Origin: Xestospongia muta
Lineage: Eukaryota; Porifera; Demospongiae; Haplosclerida; Petrosiidae
Assembly (NCBI GenBank): GCA_963693285.1
Contig: OY848922.1
Coordinates: 4,700,923-4,764,922 of the forward strand
Direction: 5' to 3'
DNA: 64,000 nucleotides
Position numbers and translations under genes: made by a program. This document shows positions 50,429 through 61,749 of the stretch, one piece after another. The notes under the pieces are model-generated. The model was not told the origin of the DNA. It searched no databases and saw only the letters and a list, made by a program, of their open reading frames with translations. The stretch's first letter is position 1; each line of letters starts with the position of its first letter.

Positions 50429-51507
50429 ATATGACCAGAACACTAGTACTCATCAATTAAAAACCACTGACTACAAACAGAATTTGTCCTCATAAATCAG
50501 TAAACTATTGTACACATTCAAATACCCTATTTCATACATTTCCTTATTTAATGCTGTACTTAACCTCTCATTTATTTGTCCATCACTACATCTATACTTA
50601 AGTTACATAGTTGTCACAATCATATTACAATCATACAAGGTATGACAAGCTTGAGACAACCTAGGTTCAGATTTGTGATTAAGTAGTCACTCATCACAGT
50701 CTACCTTGTCATAAAGTTGTAGTGAATGTTTACTTTATTGTGAACAACCTTGTACAGTGATTGTTAATAGTGCTAGCTAGGCCCCTATATATAGCATATC
50801 AAATTGTAATCCTAAATCTTCTAATTGACTTAGCTTCGTTTATTGTGAATGTTATTAAATAATTATCACAAGTCAATACACAATATATATTGTGTAGTAT
50901 ATATCTATTCTGTTGATTTTTCAGACCTTGTTTATCTGTATATCATAATCAATATGATGAGAGTGTCTTGATCCACATGGTGGGCTCTTACTTTATTTAA
51001 GACATTGCACACTCAAAGCATCTTCAGTCACTTCTATTGATGATCCAGTACTATGTGTTTGGACTAGAACACTCACAAAATGATAGACCTATAGTTATAG
51101 AGATATGATGACTCTAAGGAAGATGGACAGTAGTTTGTAATTATAAAGTAACTCAGAGTTATTATACATGTACAGTTACTTATATATGTATATGCATTAT
51201 GACATCACTAAATATTTTTGTTTACTTCTCTAAAGTTCTAAACTTAGTTTATGTGTATGTAGCTTTTCTTAAATTAAAAAAAAAATTGATCATTTATACT
51301 TACAAGAACTGCAATACACAGTTATAAAGCGTAAATGTCAGTCTTACAATTACATCCTAAGGATAGAGTTTTTAAATATATTGTATGCAAGTATTTCAGT
51401 ATAACTTTACACCAATATTCAACAGTGTATAAAGGTAATTATATCCAGTATCACTGTAATAATTTGTTAGAAGGTATCCTGTAACTTACTATTAAAGTGA
51501 TCATCAG
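50429..51507. other. Spacer inside the duplicated region
   Basis: A short exon-like stretch follows a TTGATTTTTCAG acceptor at about 50,934 (CLSVYHNQYDESVLIHM). It has no partner and is not called. Confidence 0.3.
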
Positions 51508-51663
51508 CTGATCTAATGAATTACACAGTCAGTATTGATGATGGTGTTGAAAAAGTACATCACACAGTTATAACTGACTTTAGTAAGTCTTTATGTCAAA
51601 ACCAATGTGATATACAAGATCACTACATTACATCATCAAGTTTAAAAATAATTCAGTCCCCAG
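51508..51663 (+). CDS. Candidate extracellular-type exon
   Basis: A plus-strand frame of about 52 codons between an ATCATCAG acceptor and a CCCCAG/GTAGCT donor. It reads NYTVSIDDGVEKVHHTVITD, then CQNQCDIQDHYITSSSLKII. Alternating polar and hydrophobic residues and two cysteines suggest a beta-rich ectodomain piece. No family is recognised and no joined neighbours were proven. Confidence 0.3.
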
Positions 51664-51779
51664 GTAGCTTATTTATCTACCTTGATATGGAAAGAGGTCT
51701 CTTCAGTGTAAGGTGTACTGAAATGAATTGTTGTAGCAAAGATTGGCAAGTCATCTGAATCCTAGAGATATTACATGGC

Positions 51780-53350
51780 TATTATTGTTATTAATAAAAT
51801 TATAAATATTAAGTATGTTAAAGGTAAATCTACATAATATTGTTGCACATGTTATTAGCTTATCCTTTATACTTTGCTTAGAAATTCTTTTCATATGAAG
51901 TACACTGGTCTAACTAGCCATACCCATTCACTCTTATGAAGTGGAAAGGGTTTGTTAGACTGTAAGTATGTATTTGTTCAGAAAACTACTGAAAGTTGGT
52001 AGACAATAAGGAGCATTGTATAAGTCATTGACAAATTAAAAGACAAGGAGTCAAAGGCTAACCATACTTTAAAAGTCAGATGCTTAAACACTGAGAGGTT
52101 ATAATTAGTCCAGTATCACCTCCTGAATGATTCCCATACTTACAGTTGATAATTTATCCATGATAATAGACAACACAACCTAAAGTTAACGTTACCTTCA
52201 CAAACTGTATCAGCCTCTAAGGACAGCTTTTAGGGATCAATAATTTCGATAGTAATTGAAAAATACACGACTATTAGCATGTCATTACCAATCACTTGAA
52301 TTAATAATAAAATACCTTCATTGAAAAGTTCTTTGTCTTTCTTGTCATCAAGAGTGAAGAGAAGCTGCTTCAGTTTAGGCCTATATCTAAGTTCCAATCA
52401 AGAATACGCAACTGTTCTTTTTACTAAGTCAGCCAAGTTTCTAATTAGCAAGTGGATACTAGTCTCTTCATCTAACCTGATAATAGTTTAGATTTTCATC
52501 CTAAACAGGAATAAAGAGCCAATTAACATATGTCAATAATCACAGTGTTAAAAGTCTTATTAATAACTCACTACTTTCCAAATATTCAATGATGTGTGTT
52601 GCTCAAGGATTTCCATAATTGGAGGTTAAATATCTCTTATCCATTTCCATCTACTAGAAAATGTTCTGCTATCAAAGACTGTAGTGTAGCAAGACAACAG
52701 TCTTTTCTTTCTTTTATAACACTCCAGTTGTAACATTGCCACATTTGTTATTAACATAATTATCATTATCTTAATCATCTATGTGGTACTTGTGTCATTC
52801 CAACATGTTTTGAGGTCTTCCATCATTTTGGAAATGGTTCAATAGTAACAGTAAATGTTTTAGAAGCAGGTAGAAGATGAAGAAACTATCAGTCACATAA
52901 ATTAGCTTTCTAATTACTCTGAGAAATGAACAACTTCATCGCAAATACAAAATGAAAATTTGTCACACTTACATAACAACTAGAATTAATTTTAACTCTA
53001 TTTTCTGCAAAGGTTTCAATCTCTTTACAAACATACAGTGTTGTACTGATCACTTGAAGGGTTTTTTGTATGTACCATTATTAATGTAAAGAGATCTTGA
53101 ATAATCCTTGTTCTAATAATCTCACCTGTGGCTAAGACTTCATCTGTCTGTAAAGAGAAAGCAGAGGGTATCACAAATGTGTGATGTTAATTTGACATGT
53201 AGTACTAAAAGTCAAAGAACAAGGATTGTCAAATAGAGATATTTGCTGTACAAACTTCAGTATAGTTAACTGGTTATCCAGGTAATTGATGTTAAGACTT
53301 TTGTTTTCCTAATAATGATAATATAATGATAATTATCATAACAAAAACAA
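51780..53350. other. AT-rich spacer with weak minus-strand exon candidates
   Basis: Possible minus-strand blocks are KLKQLLFTLDDKKDKELFNE at about 52,380-52,317 and TDEVLAT at about 53,147-53,126, each with a plausible donor. The phases do not join, so they are not called as a gene. Confidence 0.3.
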
Positions 53351-53368
53351 CAACAGATCAATTTATTG

Positions 53369-53459
53369 ACCTTCTCAGCAGATATTGCAGTGTCCATAAT
53401 CTTTTCTGGCTTGACTCTTTCTCCTAGTATTTTCTCAGCAACTTCTTTGAGCTGTCCAT
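53369..53459 (-). CDS. Candidate internal exon, minus strand
   Basis: The minus strand after a TTTCAATAG acceptor reads DGQLKEVAEKILGERVKPEK, then IMDTAISAEK, ending at a GTCAAT donor. It is charged and helical, with coding-like composition. The antisense frame is also open, so strand is not certain. The family is unknown. Confidence 0.35.
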
Positions 53460-53639
53460 CCCTATTGAAAGAAACATTTAGCCATTGATCGAAAGATTTG
53501 GAAGTTGTTCAAAGCTGTATGGAGGATTCCTTCGGATTATAGAAATGCAAGTAGTCTATCAACCAATAAATATTCCAAGACAACACTATTTACCATTGAA
53601 CGAAGATTATGCAGTTATTGTGATAACGCAAGTTCAAAA

Positions 53640-54011
53640 TTCCTATTGCGCATGCTCGTATTTTTTCGAGGGCATTATTTAGAATTTAGACACTACTGGT
53701 ATGCAGAATCTGTCGTGCTGTTATCTTCCTTGTACAAGTAGCCCATGGATCTTTCAAACGTTAAAGTCTATCCGCTCTGGTCACTCCTACTACCAAGTAT
53801 TATGTACTTTTTAGACATATCTGAGAGGTCCATGCACACAGACTCGGCTTCTGTATCACCTGTTGTCGGAGTGGTTCTCAAAAAGAATTTAAAAACGTTC
53901 ACAATTTTCAGGAACGATGTGTATGATATCCACACGGAATCTGAATCAGTTCTTCAATCTGCTATGGCTTGTTCCTTTCAAGACAGAAATCCAGGTGACC
54001 CTGATCACTGA
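53640..54011 (+). other. GC-richer island with an NRF1-like box and an 88-codon frame
   Basis: The base composition is visibly less AT-rich than its surroundings. TGCGCATGCTC at 53,646-53,656 resembles an NRF1 promoter site. An ATG at 53,745 opens 88 codons (starting MDLSNVKVYPLWSLLLPSIM, including YDIHTESESVLQSAMACSF) to a TGA at 54,011. It may be a first exon or a small gene. No family is recognised. Confidence 0.3.
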
Positions 54012-54118
54012 TTGAATCTTGAAACTGACTCATTCCATAACATAATGTCACTGTACTTTTAAATGAGTCTCAGCCTTTTTTAGAACTTGTCTAGAATATT
54101 AGAATTGTTTCTGTATAC

Positions 54119-55466
54119 CCTCCAAGTGACCCTTTGCTGTTTGCAAGATCTACAATAGAGATCAAAAGCAATTCAGGTACCATACTCCTAATTATCCTAA
54201 GTACTCATACTGTACTTTAGTACAGTGTTCTACCTTACAACATATGTATACTTTGAATGTATGTAATACTTTGTATCTCTGTTATAACAGAGTGGGAGCT
54301 TACCAGAAACTAATTTTTTAGTGGAATATTCATACTTCTCACAATTGTTGTACTGTTTCTCTGACACTGTCAACATAATATGACATTGGCTTATTAATGA
54401 ATACATGAGGTAAGTATTGATTCCAAACACTGTAAAATATGTTCTTAGAATACTGTATTTGCTAGTTGTTAGGTACATAATATTGTTATTAAGTGCATAC
54501 TGTTTGTTAAGTGCACACATTTATCTTGGTCAGAACTCTTTTTTATTAAGCACTTAATGAATTATTAATAAGCAATATGTATGACCAATAATGAATCCAT
54601 CCTTCATCACAGATACAGCAAAATGGTTGTGTTCATTTGCTTCATCTTTCACTAATAGAAGAACTCCAAGTCTCCATACTTTTTTGTAAATGTGATGACC
54701 TCAAATTACGTTGTCAAACAAAAACTCAGTAGAAACACCAGCCATATCTTTCACGTGCTCGAATAAGAGCCACACCTAGAAAAGTGACATCATCCGCAAA
54801 GGCTATTTGTTAAGTACATATCCTTGTTAAGTGCATATTTTCTTCCTATGAAGATACAAGTGCATGAGCTTAATAACCAGCAAATACGATAAAGTCTGTA
54901 ATTTGTTGTTAGATCATGTAGTGTTCACAATATACAGCTTGCTTACATGTACTTGACAGTAAAAGTTGAAATCCATACAATGTATAGAGATATTCTACCT
55001 ACAAAATATATGAGTAATTCCTAAATCCCTCAGCATAATATTGAATATAAACAGACTTTGATACCTCTTCATGACTAAATGTATTAACAGGCTGTCATTC
55101 TATATCAATAATAATAACACAGCAATTGTCTCATGTTTGTTAATAAACCTTGTTTCTATTCCATCCTATATGTAGTTGTCTCTGATAGTTTCCAGGAGAT
55201 ATATACCTTCTAACCCATGAACGATTAGAAACAATTTTTGACAAATCTAGTAAGGCAAACACTTTATTGATTCTGTTTTGATTGTTTCACTGTACCATTA
55301 CTTCATTATGACTGAAAGTACTTGCTACCTTATTTTGTTCCCTAGGAACATACCTCATACCTGTTGTCACTTCTTCAATGTTATTATTGGGAAGTAGTTG
55401 TCACATTACTGTGAGGTCAAGTTCATCTTTACATAATTCAGTCATGTCATCTCTAACATTATCAAG
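54119..55466 (+). pseudogene. Ectodomain-like exon blocks, unit 1 copy
   Basis: Three blocks also found in unit 2: SDPLLFARSTIEIKSNS (54,127-54,177), SGSLPETNFLVEYSYF (about 54,291-54,340) and YLIPVVTSSMLLLGSSCHIT with VRSSSSLHNSVMSSLTLS (55,349-55,466). The first lost its acceptor (TAC where unit 2 has CAG). The second meets an early stop through a 2-nt difference. The third ends in a phase that joins in frame to the membrane exon at 55.76 kb. I infer remains of one plus-strand gene. Confidence 0.4.
54480..54900 (-). mobile_element. GCGCTTA-type element with HIRAN-like remnant (second copy)
   Basis: On the minus strand it ends with the string also found at 38,456 (GTGCTTAATAAAAAAGAGTT, then CTTAACAAACAG). 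Inside, DEANEHNHFAVSVMKDGFII then GH matches the EHNNPHNRFTVAVMKGKLIV of the copy at 26.5 kb. Most of the domain is lost. It interrupts unit 1 of the tandem duplication, because unit 2 lacks it. Confidence 0.6.
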
Positions 55467-55760
55467 GTATTTTTGACTTTAGTTTATGTAGCACATTACT
55501 TTACACCCACAACCATTACTGTTAAAATTATTTGGATTTTACTTGTCTTTTTCTGATAAGGTCTTTATGTCCACACTTTTTTTTTATAAATTATTATAAT
55601 TATATGATAATGGTAACTAATGTATAGTGAATGATACCTTCTGATCGTGTCATAAAGGAATCTCTCCTAACTCAAGCTTCTAAACTCTCTTCTTATTATA
55701 CATACACTATTAACTGCTGTAGTAATATCTTACTATCTATGATTAAAATAAATTCTCAGA

Positions 55761-56010
55761 ATGGGTAAGCAATATGTCAATATCTGGTATTCACTGTGTA
55801 ACGTATTCCTTTACTCAGTTTCCTATACTTCATAATTCCTATTGTTAAAGTGTTGTTTGTTGTGGTGGAGAATACATTATTATCAACAAGTATGATGTCA
55901 TTATAATGTTGTCTGTTAATTTATATAATCCTTACAGAGAAGACAAGCTTAACTTGCTATGTAGGCCCAAATTTGACCTATAGCAATTATAAGAGCACAA
56001 AATACTCGGT
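55761..56010 (+). pseudogene. Membrane-protein exon, unit 2 copy with frameshifts
   Basis: The counterpart of 48,073-48,355. It opens with ATG (MGKQYVNIWYSLCNVFLYSV), but deletions of 7 and about 17 bp relative to unit 1 remove the transmembrane core. The frame stops at TAA after SYTS. Its second exon also carries stops (TTTGACCTATAG). So this copy keeps the start but lost the body, the reverse of unit 1. Confidence 0.5.
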
Positions 56011-58025
56011 TAGTTCTATTGATATCAATGTATAGAATTATTAACCCTCACAGCTGTCCATGTGAGCAAGGGTTAAAGTACATGCTTTTTGTGTCAATGT
56101 ATCTGTCTTTTACAAAGGCACAAACAATGTGGTAGAGTTTATCACTCCCAAAAATTACTATATTTACAATACACAATTATGTACATTTCAACATAAGAAT
56201 TTCCCAAAAAAGCTTCCTTCTCAAATTATTTAGATTTTACTTCTTTTTGTGATAAAGTCTTCGTATCCACAGCTATTTTTATTAAATTATAATTGTCCAT
56301 GATCATGAGATTATACACTAACAGTGATTATATTAATACATTGTATTACATGTTACTAGAGATACATCTCAATAAGAGCAGATAGAGAGACTACTGAAAT
56401 GTAACTTACATAGGCTATTTACAAGAACATGTTATGATAGTCATCACGATATACTATCTCTTGTTTGTCCATCAGGTCAGATTAAATACTCCCATCTGAC
56501 AACTCCATGTTGTTCTATTGTCATAACTCCAAATGATCATTTACTATATGGATGGATGTGGTTGTTAGTTAAATGATCTTATTATGTCACCATCTTATAA
56601 TCAAGTTATAAATGGTCAAGATAAAGCTATAAAAGTTGTGAAAGTGACAAGATCTAATAAAGTAGGTGTCCCATGTTCATGATATTCTGTACTTACTAAC
56701 TACTCTTAAAGATGTCAGTTATGACAATGATGTCTTCATACATTGCCATAGGAACTTCAAATGACAAGTAAATATAGTAAGTGAACTAGGCACCCAAACT
56801 CCACCCACTTATAATACTGACTCTAACTCATCACTATTGCAGGTTACATAATTAGTATACTATGAAAGTGACTTTGTAAATGATTGTGATGACAATGTAT
56901 CCTACATTACTGTTGATATATAAGACTAACTGATCTGTCATTCAATAGTATGTAGTGTACACAGTCAACACTTCATTTATTCATTCAGAAAAGATGAGTT
57001 TTCTTTATTAGCTTTAACTACCTTATACTAAACTCTTCTGTTCATAATATGTAGTGTTTTATTCCTGTTAAAAGTATAAATTATATCTCATGTACATGTC
57101 TATGTACCTTTGATATGTAAGTTTTGTTCAACATGGTAATGATATAAACAATTCACTTATCATTGTAGTAATACATAGGGTCAGATCTATACATGTTTTA
57201 GAAAAGCAGCTTCATTTTCTACACGTATAATCATATCACTAAACATTACATAGTGTGATCAGAATACATACATACATTAGTCTGTTTGATAAAACCTCTG
57301 TTACAATCATTGTGTTTTATCATTAAAGTAAAATGCGTTGCCGTGACAACCATTACATTGAATTAGACATGCCTTTGCTTTTTTTGATCAGTTTATTGTC
57401 TTGTCACTACAAAGAGAGATAAACTGAATTTACAACTGACTCTGTATGTAATAAGAAGGATATAGTGAAGGACATAACTTACAACACACACCAGTCTAGT
57501 GTGAGTACATGTACATATATTATATCAGTATGGTTCTTATAGTGTGTACAGTTGACATAATAAATTAACCACAAACACTCTAATGATTATCCTTATAAGG
57601 ACAAAATGAACAAATGATGTTATCAACTATAAAACAACTATGTCAGTATATCTATTTATATTACTATTATTAGTTCATCAATGTATCCTATATATCTTAT
57701 TCCTTATGACTTCACTCTCTACTTTGTCATCTATTCCATTAAGTCATACATCTACATGTATCTATGAGACCTTCATTAATTAATTGATACATTCATTATC
57801 TAGTTATACATTAAATACATTAATATGACAAGATATATGTACAGTAATTTATATACACATCAAATTAATTTAATGAAATATGAGGATATCATATATAGTG
57901 AGAGTGGTCACCTAAATGTGCTCAAGAGATAGATTCACCCTCAAAACAAAATTTATCCATCACTAACATTAGAGGTTGTCCTTCCCATTGAATCATAAAA
58001 AATTAAACTGATAGTAATCCCGATT

Positions 58026-59330
58026 ATCAAACTCTTCAAGGAATTAATCTTACAGTGTATAGTATGGTATTACTATAATAACATGATACAGTAATGTAAC
58101 ATAGAAAAAGTTGGCCTCGTGTGTGTCACTGATATAATCTCTACTTGACTTTATATTGTTCTCTGGGACTTGTGATATATAGACTATATCAGATGTGTGT
58201 ATTGAATTAATGAATAGATACTGGATAGATAGATGGATGGTTTTAATATATAATGGAGTAACTGATTCCTCTCTGTATTATTATGGTGTTAGTTATTTCT
58301 TAATATGTTGGAAAGATTTGAAGAAGAACATGCTATTCTGTTATGTAACAATTTCCTCTACTTTAGACAGTCATATTGGGTAGTACTAGGAATAGCTGTA
58401 TCTGAAGGTAGTCAATATACTATAGTATATGTCACTATATGATGTAAATATGTATACGATTGTCACCATAGCTTACCATACTGCTTGCTATAATAAAATT
58501 GAATATTTTAAGTTTATTGTTATCTTTTACATTGGTCTTACTACATGTGTTATACTCATCCAAAACTCACTAGTAGCTACATTCTTTGGAATGAAAGTAT
58601 TTCATAAACATATTGGTTTTATACTATTGACTAGTATTGGATGTATGGTTAATAAAGAAATTTCAAGGAGGAAGTAAACATGTGCTATGTTCATATAGTA
58701 TATTCTAGTATGTATATGGTGTAGAAGTACTTGTTAAAGTGTTTATATACTAAGAGAGATCCAGTCAAAGCCCAACAACTACAGACTACGTGAGATAATA
58801 CCAAATCAACTATGGTAAACCTACTATGTTCATTTAAATAAATTAAATTCTTTCTTTCTCTCTGTATATATATATATATACATACATACATACCTCCTTT
58901 TCTCCCTCTCTGCAGTAAAACGATCAATTTTAATTATTATTAGAGTTGATGATCATATTGAACAGCTGAGATTCCATCACTTCACTAAATGTATAGACAT
59001 TGTAGTAGACTATTACAACCATTACCACAGTGAGTAATTCAATGTACATACATGCAATATTTATTAGATTTCTTATAATACTGCTTCACAACGAACACCA
59101 AATTTCAGCTTTCCTCAGTGTTTGAAAGTATAAGGGTCCTGGTTGAATTGATTCTTTTGAAAATGTATCTATTGAACAAATCAACATTAAATGTGTTTTA
59201 ATAGATAACAAACCTGTTGGACGTAATCAAAACTATAGTGAGTTGTGATGGTCAGTGGAATGACTGGTTATGTGAATGAAGGAGAAAGGTATTTTTCACA
59301 ATAAAGTATGTCTTTAAATGATTGTTGGCC
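58026..59330. other. Spacer in duplication unit 2
   Basis: It holds a (TA)n/(CATA)n microsatellite at about 58,864-58,896 and two open frames of 62 and 82 codons (58,195 and 58,429, plus strand). They are Tyr/Ile-rich with no recognised similarity and may be chance. Confidence 0.4.
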
Positions 59331-59373
59331 CTTTTTCAGAACTTTTCTTTTATAATTGTATTCTATCTGTACA

Positions 59374-60060
59374 GCCTCCAAGTGATCCCTTGCTCTTTGC
59401 AAGAACTAGAATAGAGATTAAAAGCAGATCAGGTACCAGAATCCTAATGTTACTAAGAACTAACACTCTACTTTAATGCAATGTTGTACTTTACATCATA
59501 TGTATACTTTGACTGTATATGATACTTGTCTATTCTGTTGTAACAGAGTGGGAACTTACCAGTGACTGTCTCTGTAGTGGAGTCTTCATACATCTTACAA
59601 TTGTACTACTGTTTCTCTGGTTCTACCAAAATAAATCTGACATTGGTTTGCAATTGTGTCATGTTTGTTAACAAACATTGTTGTATTGCATCCTTTAAAT
59701 AGCTGTCTCTGATAGCGTTTAATGAATCCTTTTATCCCATGAATAAATTGAAACTTTTCTGGCAAATCTAGTAAGAAATAGAATATATTGATTCTGTTTT
59801 AATTGTTTCATTGTACTTTTACTCCATGTTTACTGAAAGTAATTTATGGCTTATTTTGTTCCTTAGGAACACACCTCCTACCTGTTGTCACATCTTTAAT
59901 GTTAATATTAACCAGTAGTTGTGTCATAACTATGACATTGAGTTCATCTTTATACAATTCAGTCATATCATCTTTGACATTATCAAGCTGTTTCAATTTA
60001 AATTTTACTAGCACATTCCTTTACACTCACAGCTGTTTCTATAAACGTTTTCATGAATAA
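59374..60060 (+). pseudogene. Ectodomain-like exon blocks, unit 2 copy
   Basis: Better preserved than unit 1. A CTGTACAG acceptor precedes PPSDPLLFARTRIEIKSRS (59,374-59,431, GTACCA donor). A second block after GTAACAG reads SGNLPVTVSVVESSYILQLY then CFSGSTKINLTL, beta-sandwich-like. The third reads THLLPVVTSLMLILTSSCVI then TMTLSSSLYNSVISSLTLS (about 59,869-59,988). The phases of blocks 1 and 3 agree, but block 2 is open in a different phase, so the model is uncertain. No transmembrane exon follows in the window. Confidence 0.4.
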
Positions 60061-61380
60061 TAATTTCTCTTGCATATGTTAATTAATCTGTTAATTTCCT
60101 CTTTTTCATCGGATTCATTTATTTCAATTAGATTGATATTTGTAGCTATAATGGCAGGAACTATATGTGGTTTTCTGAGGATATATATCAAAGCAGTCAT
60201 TACTATTTAGATGATACCTGAAGACTCTAAGTCACTTCATTCTTTCATTGATCATCACACTCATTCTCACTATCTTCATCATTAGTTTCTATGTTTTTTA
60301 AATTTATTATTTACAATAAAAATGAAACAATGTTCCATTGCATGTCCTTCCTTTATTTTCTAGTAATTTTTATTTATAAAGAAATATTCATCAAATAAAC
60401 TAAATGTCCATCATTGTAATCACTTAGTAGTACAGCAATGTTGTGAAGACAATCAATTCTCTCCTCTGTTTAGCCGATAGTAGAAACATTTATCAAAGGG
60501 TAATTAATGCGTTCCCATGACGTCTCATATTAAACATTGTAAAAATTCATTTCTTAAATTGTTGTTGACAATGTATATCTAGATAAAGAATTGCAAAAAC
60601 AGCCTAAAATAAATAAAGCTTATGTTTACTTCATATTATCACAATCATATTGTACCACATCCCTCAGTTTATATAGTAATAGGGTGATTATGTTACAAGT
60701 TATTGATAAGGGAACATACATCTAATGTAGTTAAGTGATAACTGATGTAGATGATTCAATGGTAACAAAAAACTATGCAAGATTGTTGCACTTTTATAAA
60801 CAAAAAATATTAATATGATTATTTCATAAAATAGCTGACAATTAAAGTGCAAAAAGACACTTGATCCTTTTTTTTGTAGGTCAGGTAACACTATACATAT
60901 ACCAATCAAGACATGACCAACATTCTTAGGTTGATCTGATACACAGCACATTCCAGCTACATAACTGAAGTAATTATATCTGATTACATATTTATGACAA
61001 TGATCCAAATAATGTGTTTATATGGATTTTACAAAACCTATACTAGACATGTCAACATTTTCATTCATTTAGTCGTATTTGTACAAAGCTCAGTTCTGAG
61101 ATAAACGATTTGAAAAAAAACTATATGATTACATTTATTTATATTCTTCTCTTTAAAACTAGGTAATTAGTTGTTTATTTTTTCATTTACGTTAACCAAT
61201 GTTTCTTTTTTGATGCTACCTAGTAATATCATAGCTGGGCCTAAGCTGCCATAACAATTATAAATAAATTATAAACTGCACTGAGATTGGGCACTTTAGT
61301 GCCTTTCATTATATATATCCTTATTAGTTCATTTTTATTTCTTATGCTAGTTGCTCCTTAAGATCGTGTAATGCAATCAT
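60061..61380. other. Spacer, with a repeat shared with 14.87 kb
   Basis: A block at about 61,220-61,310 (CATAGCTGGGCCTAAGCTG, then GCACTTTAGTGCCTTTCAT) matches 14,870-14,985. A 102-codon minus-strand frame (61,008-60,700) is not recognised. Confidence 0.5.
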
Positions 61381-61410
61381 ATCATGAGCTAGTGTCATAC
61401 CTTTTCTGTA

Positions 61411-61749
61411 ACATCAGTTATACTAGTGGACAGTGAATATATTACTGGTTCTGAGTATTATGTCTCTGCAGCTCATAAAGAAGTACATTGTTCTACTACT
61501 GACCAACCTTGCACCGATATTTCTAAATATACTGTGCATCTTGCTTCAATGATGACACAATTTCTTATTTCATAGAGGGGAATTATTCTTTATGTGGTAC
61601 ATTGAATATTAATTGTCTAAGTCTAACTATACAGTGACTGGTAATATAAGGTGTAGTGATTACAACAGAGGTGGTATATACTTTAATAGTACCATAAGTA
61701 TTACACTGAGCTTAATAGGGTTATACAATGCTACTAATGAAAGATAATC
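61411..61749 (+). pseudogene. Fragment of a beta-helix-type secreted/surface protein family
   Basis: The plus strand reads SEYYVSAAHKEVHCSTTDQP then CTDISKYTVHLAS. After a frameshift it reads NDDTISYFIEGNYSLCGTLN, and after another, RCSDYNRGGIYFNSTISITL. This order (YYVSA...C...QPC, DDTI.YF.EG.H.L.G.., N.GGI.F) is one I associate with large parallel-beta-helix proteins abundant in sponges and some other invertebrates. Two frameshifts and no start make it a pseudogene fragment. The family label is from memory. Confidence 0.5.

Larger units (their letters stand above)
47955..60060 (+). repeat. Diverged tandem duplication, unit about 7.6 kb
   Basis: Long matches place 47,955-50,250 against 55,630-58,025 and about 54,060-55,540 against 59,330-60,020, in the same order and orientation. 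The simplest reading is unit 1 (47.95-55.6 kb) followed by unit 2 (55.6-60.1 kb), with the 50.3-53.9 kb part shortened in unit 2. Examples are TTGTGGTGGAGAATACATTA and ATGTCTATGTACCTTTGATA, present in both. Divergence looks like 10-15% with many indels. Confidence 0.85.
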
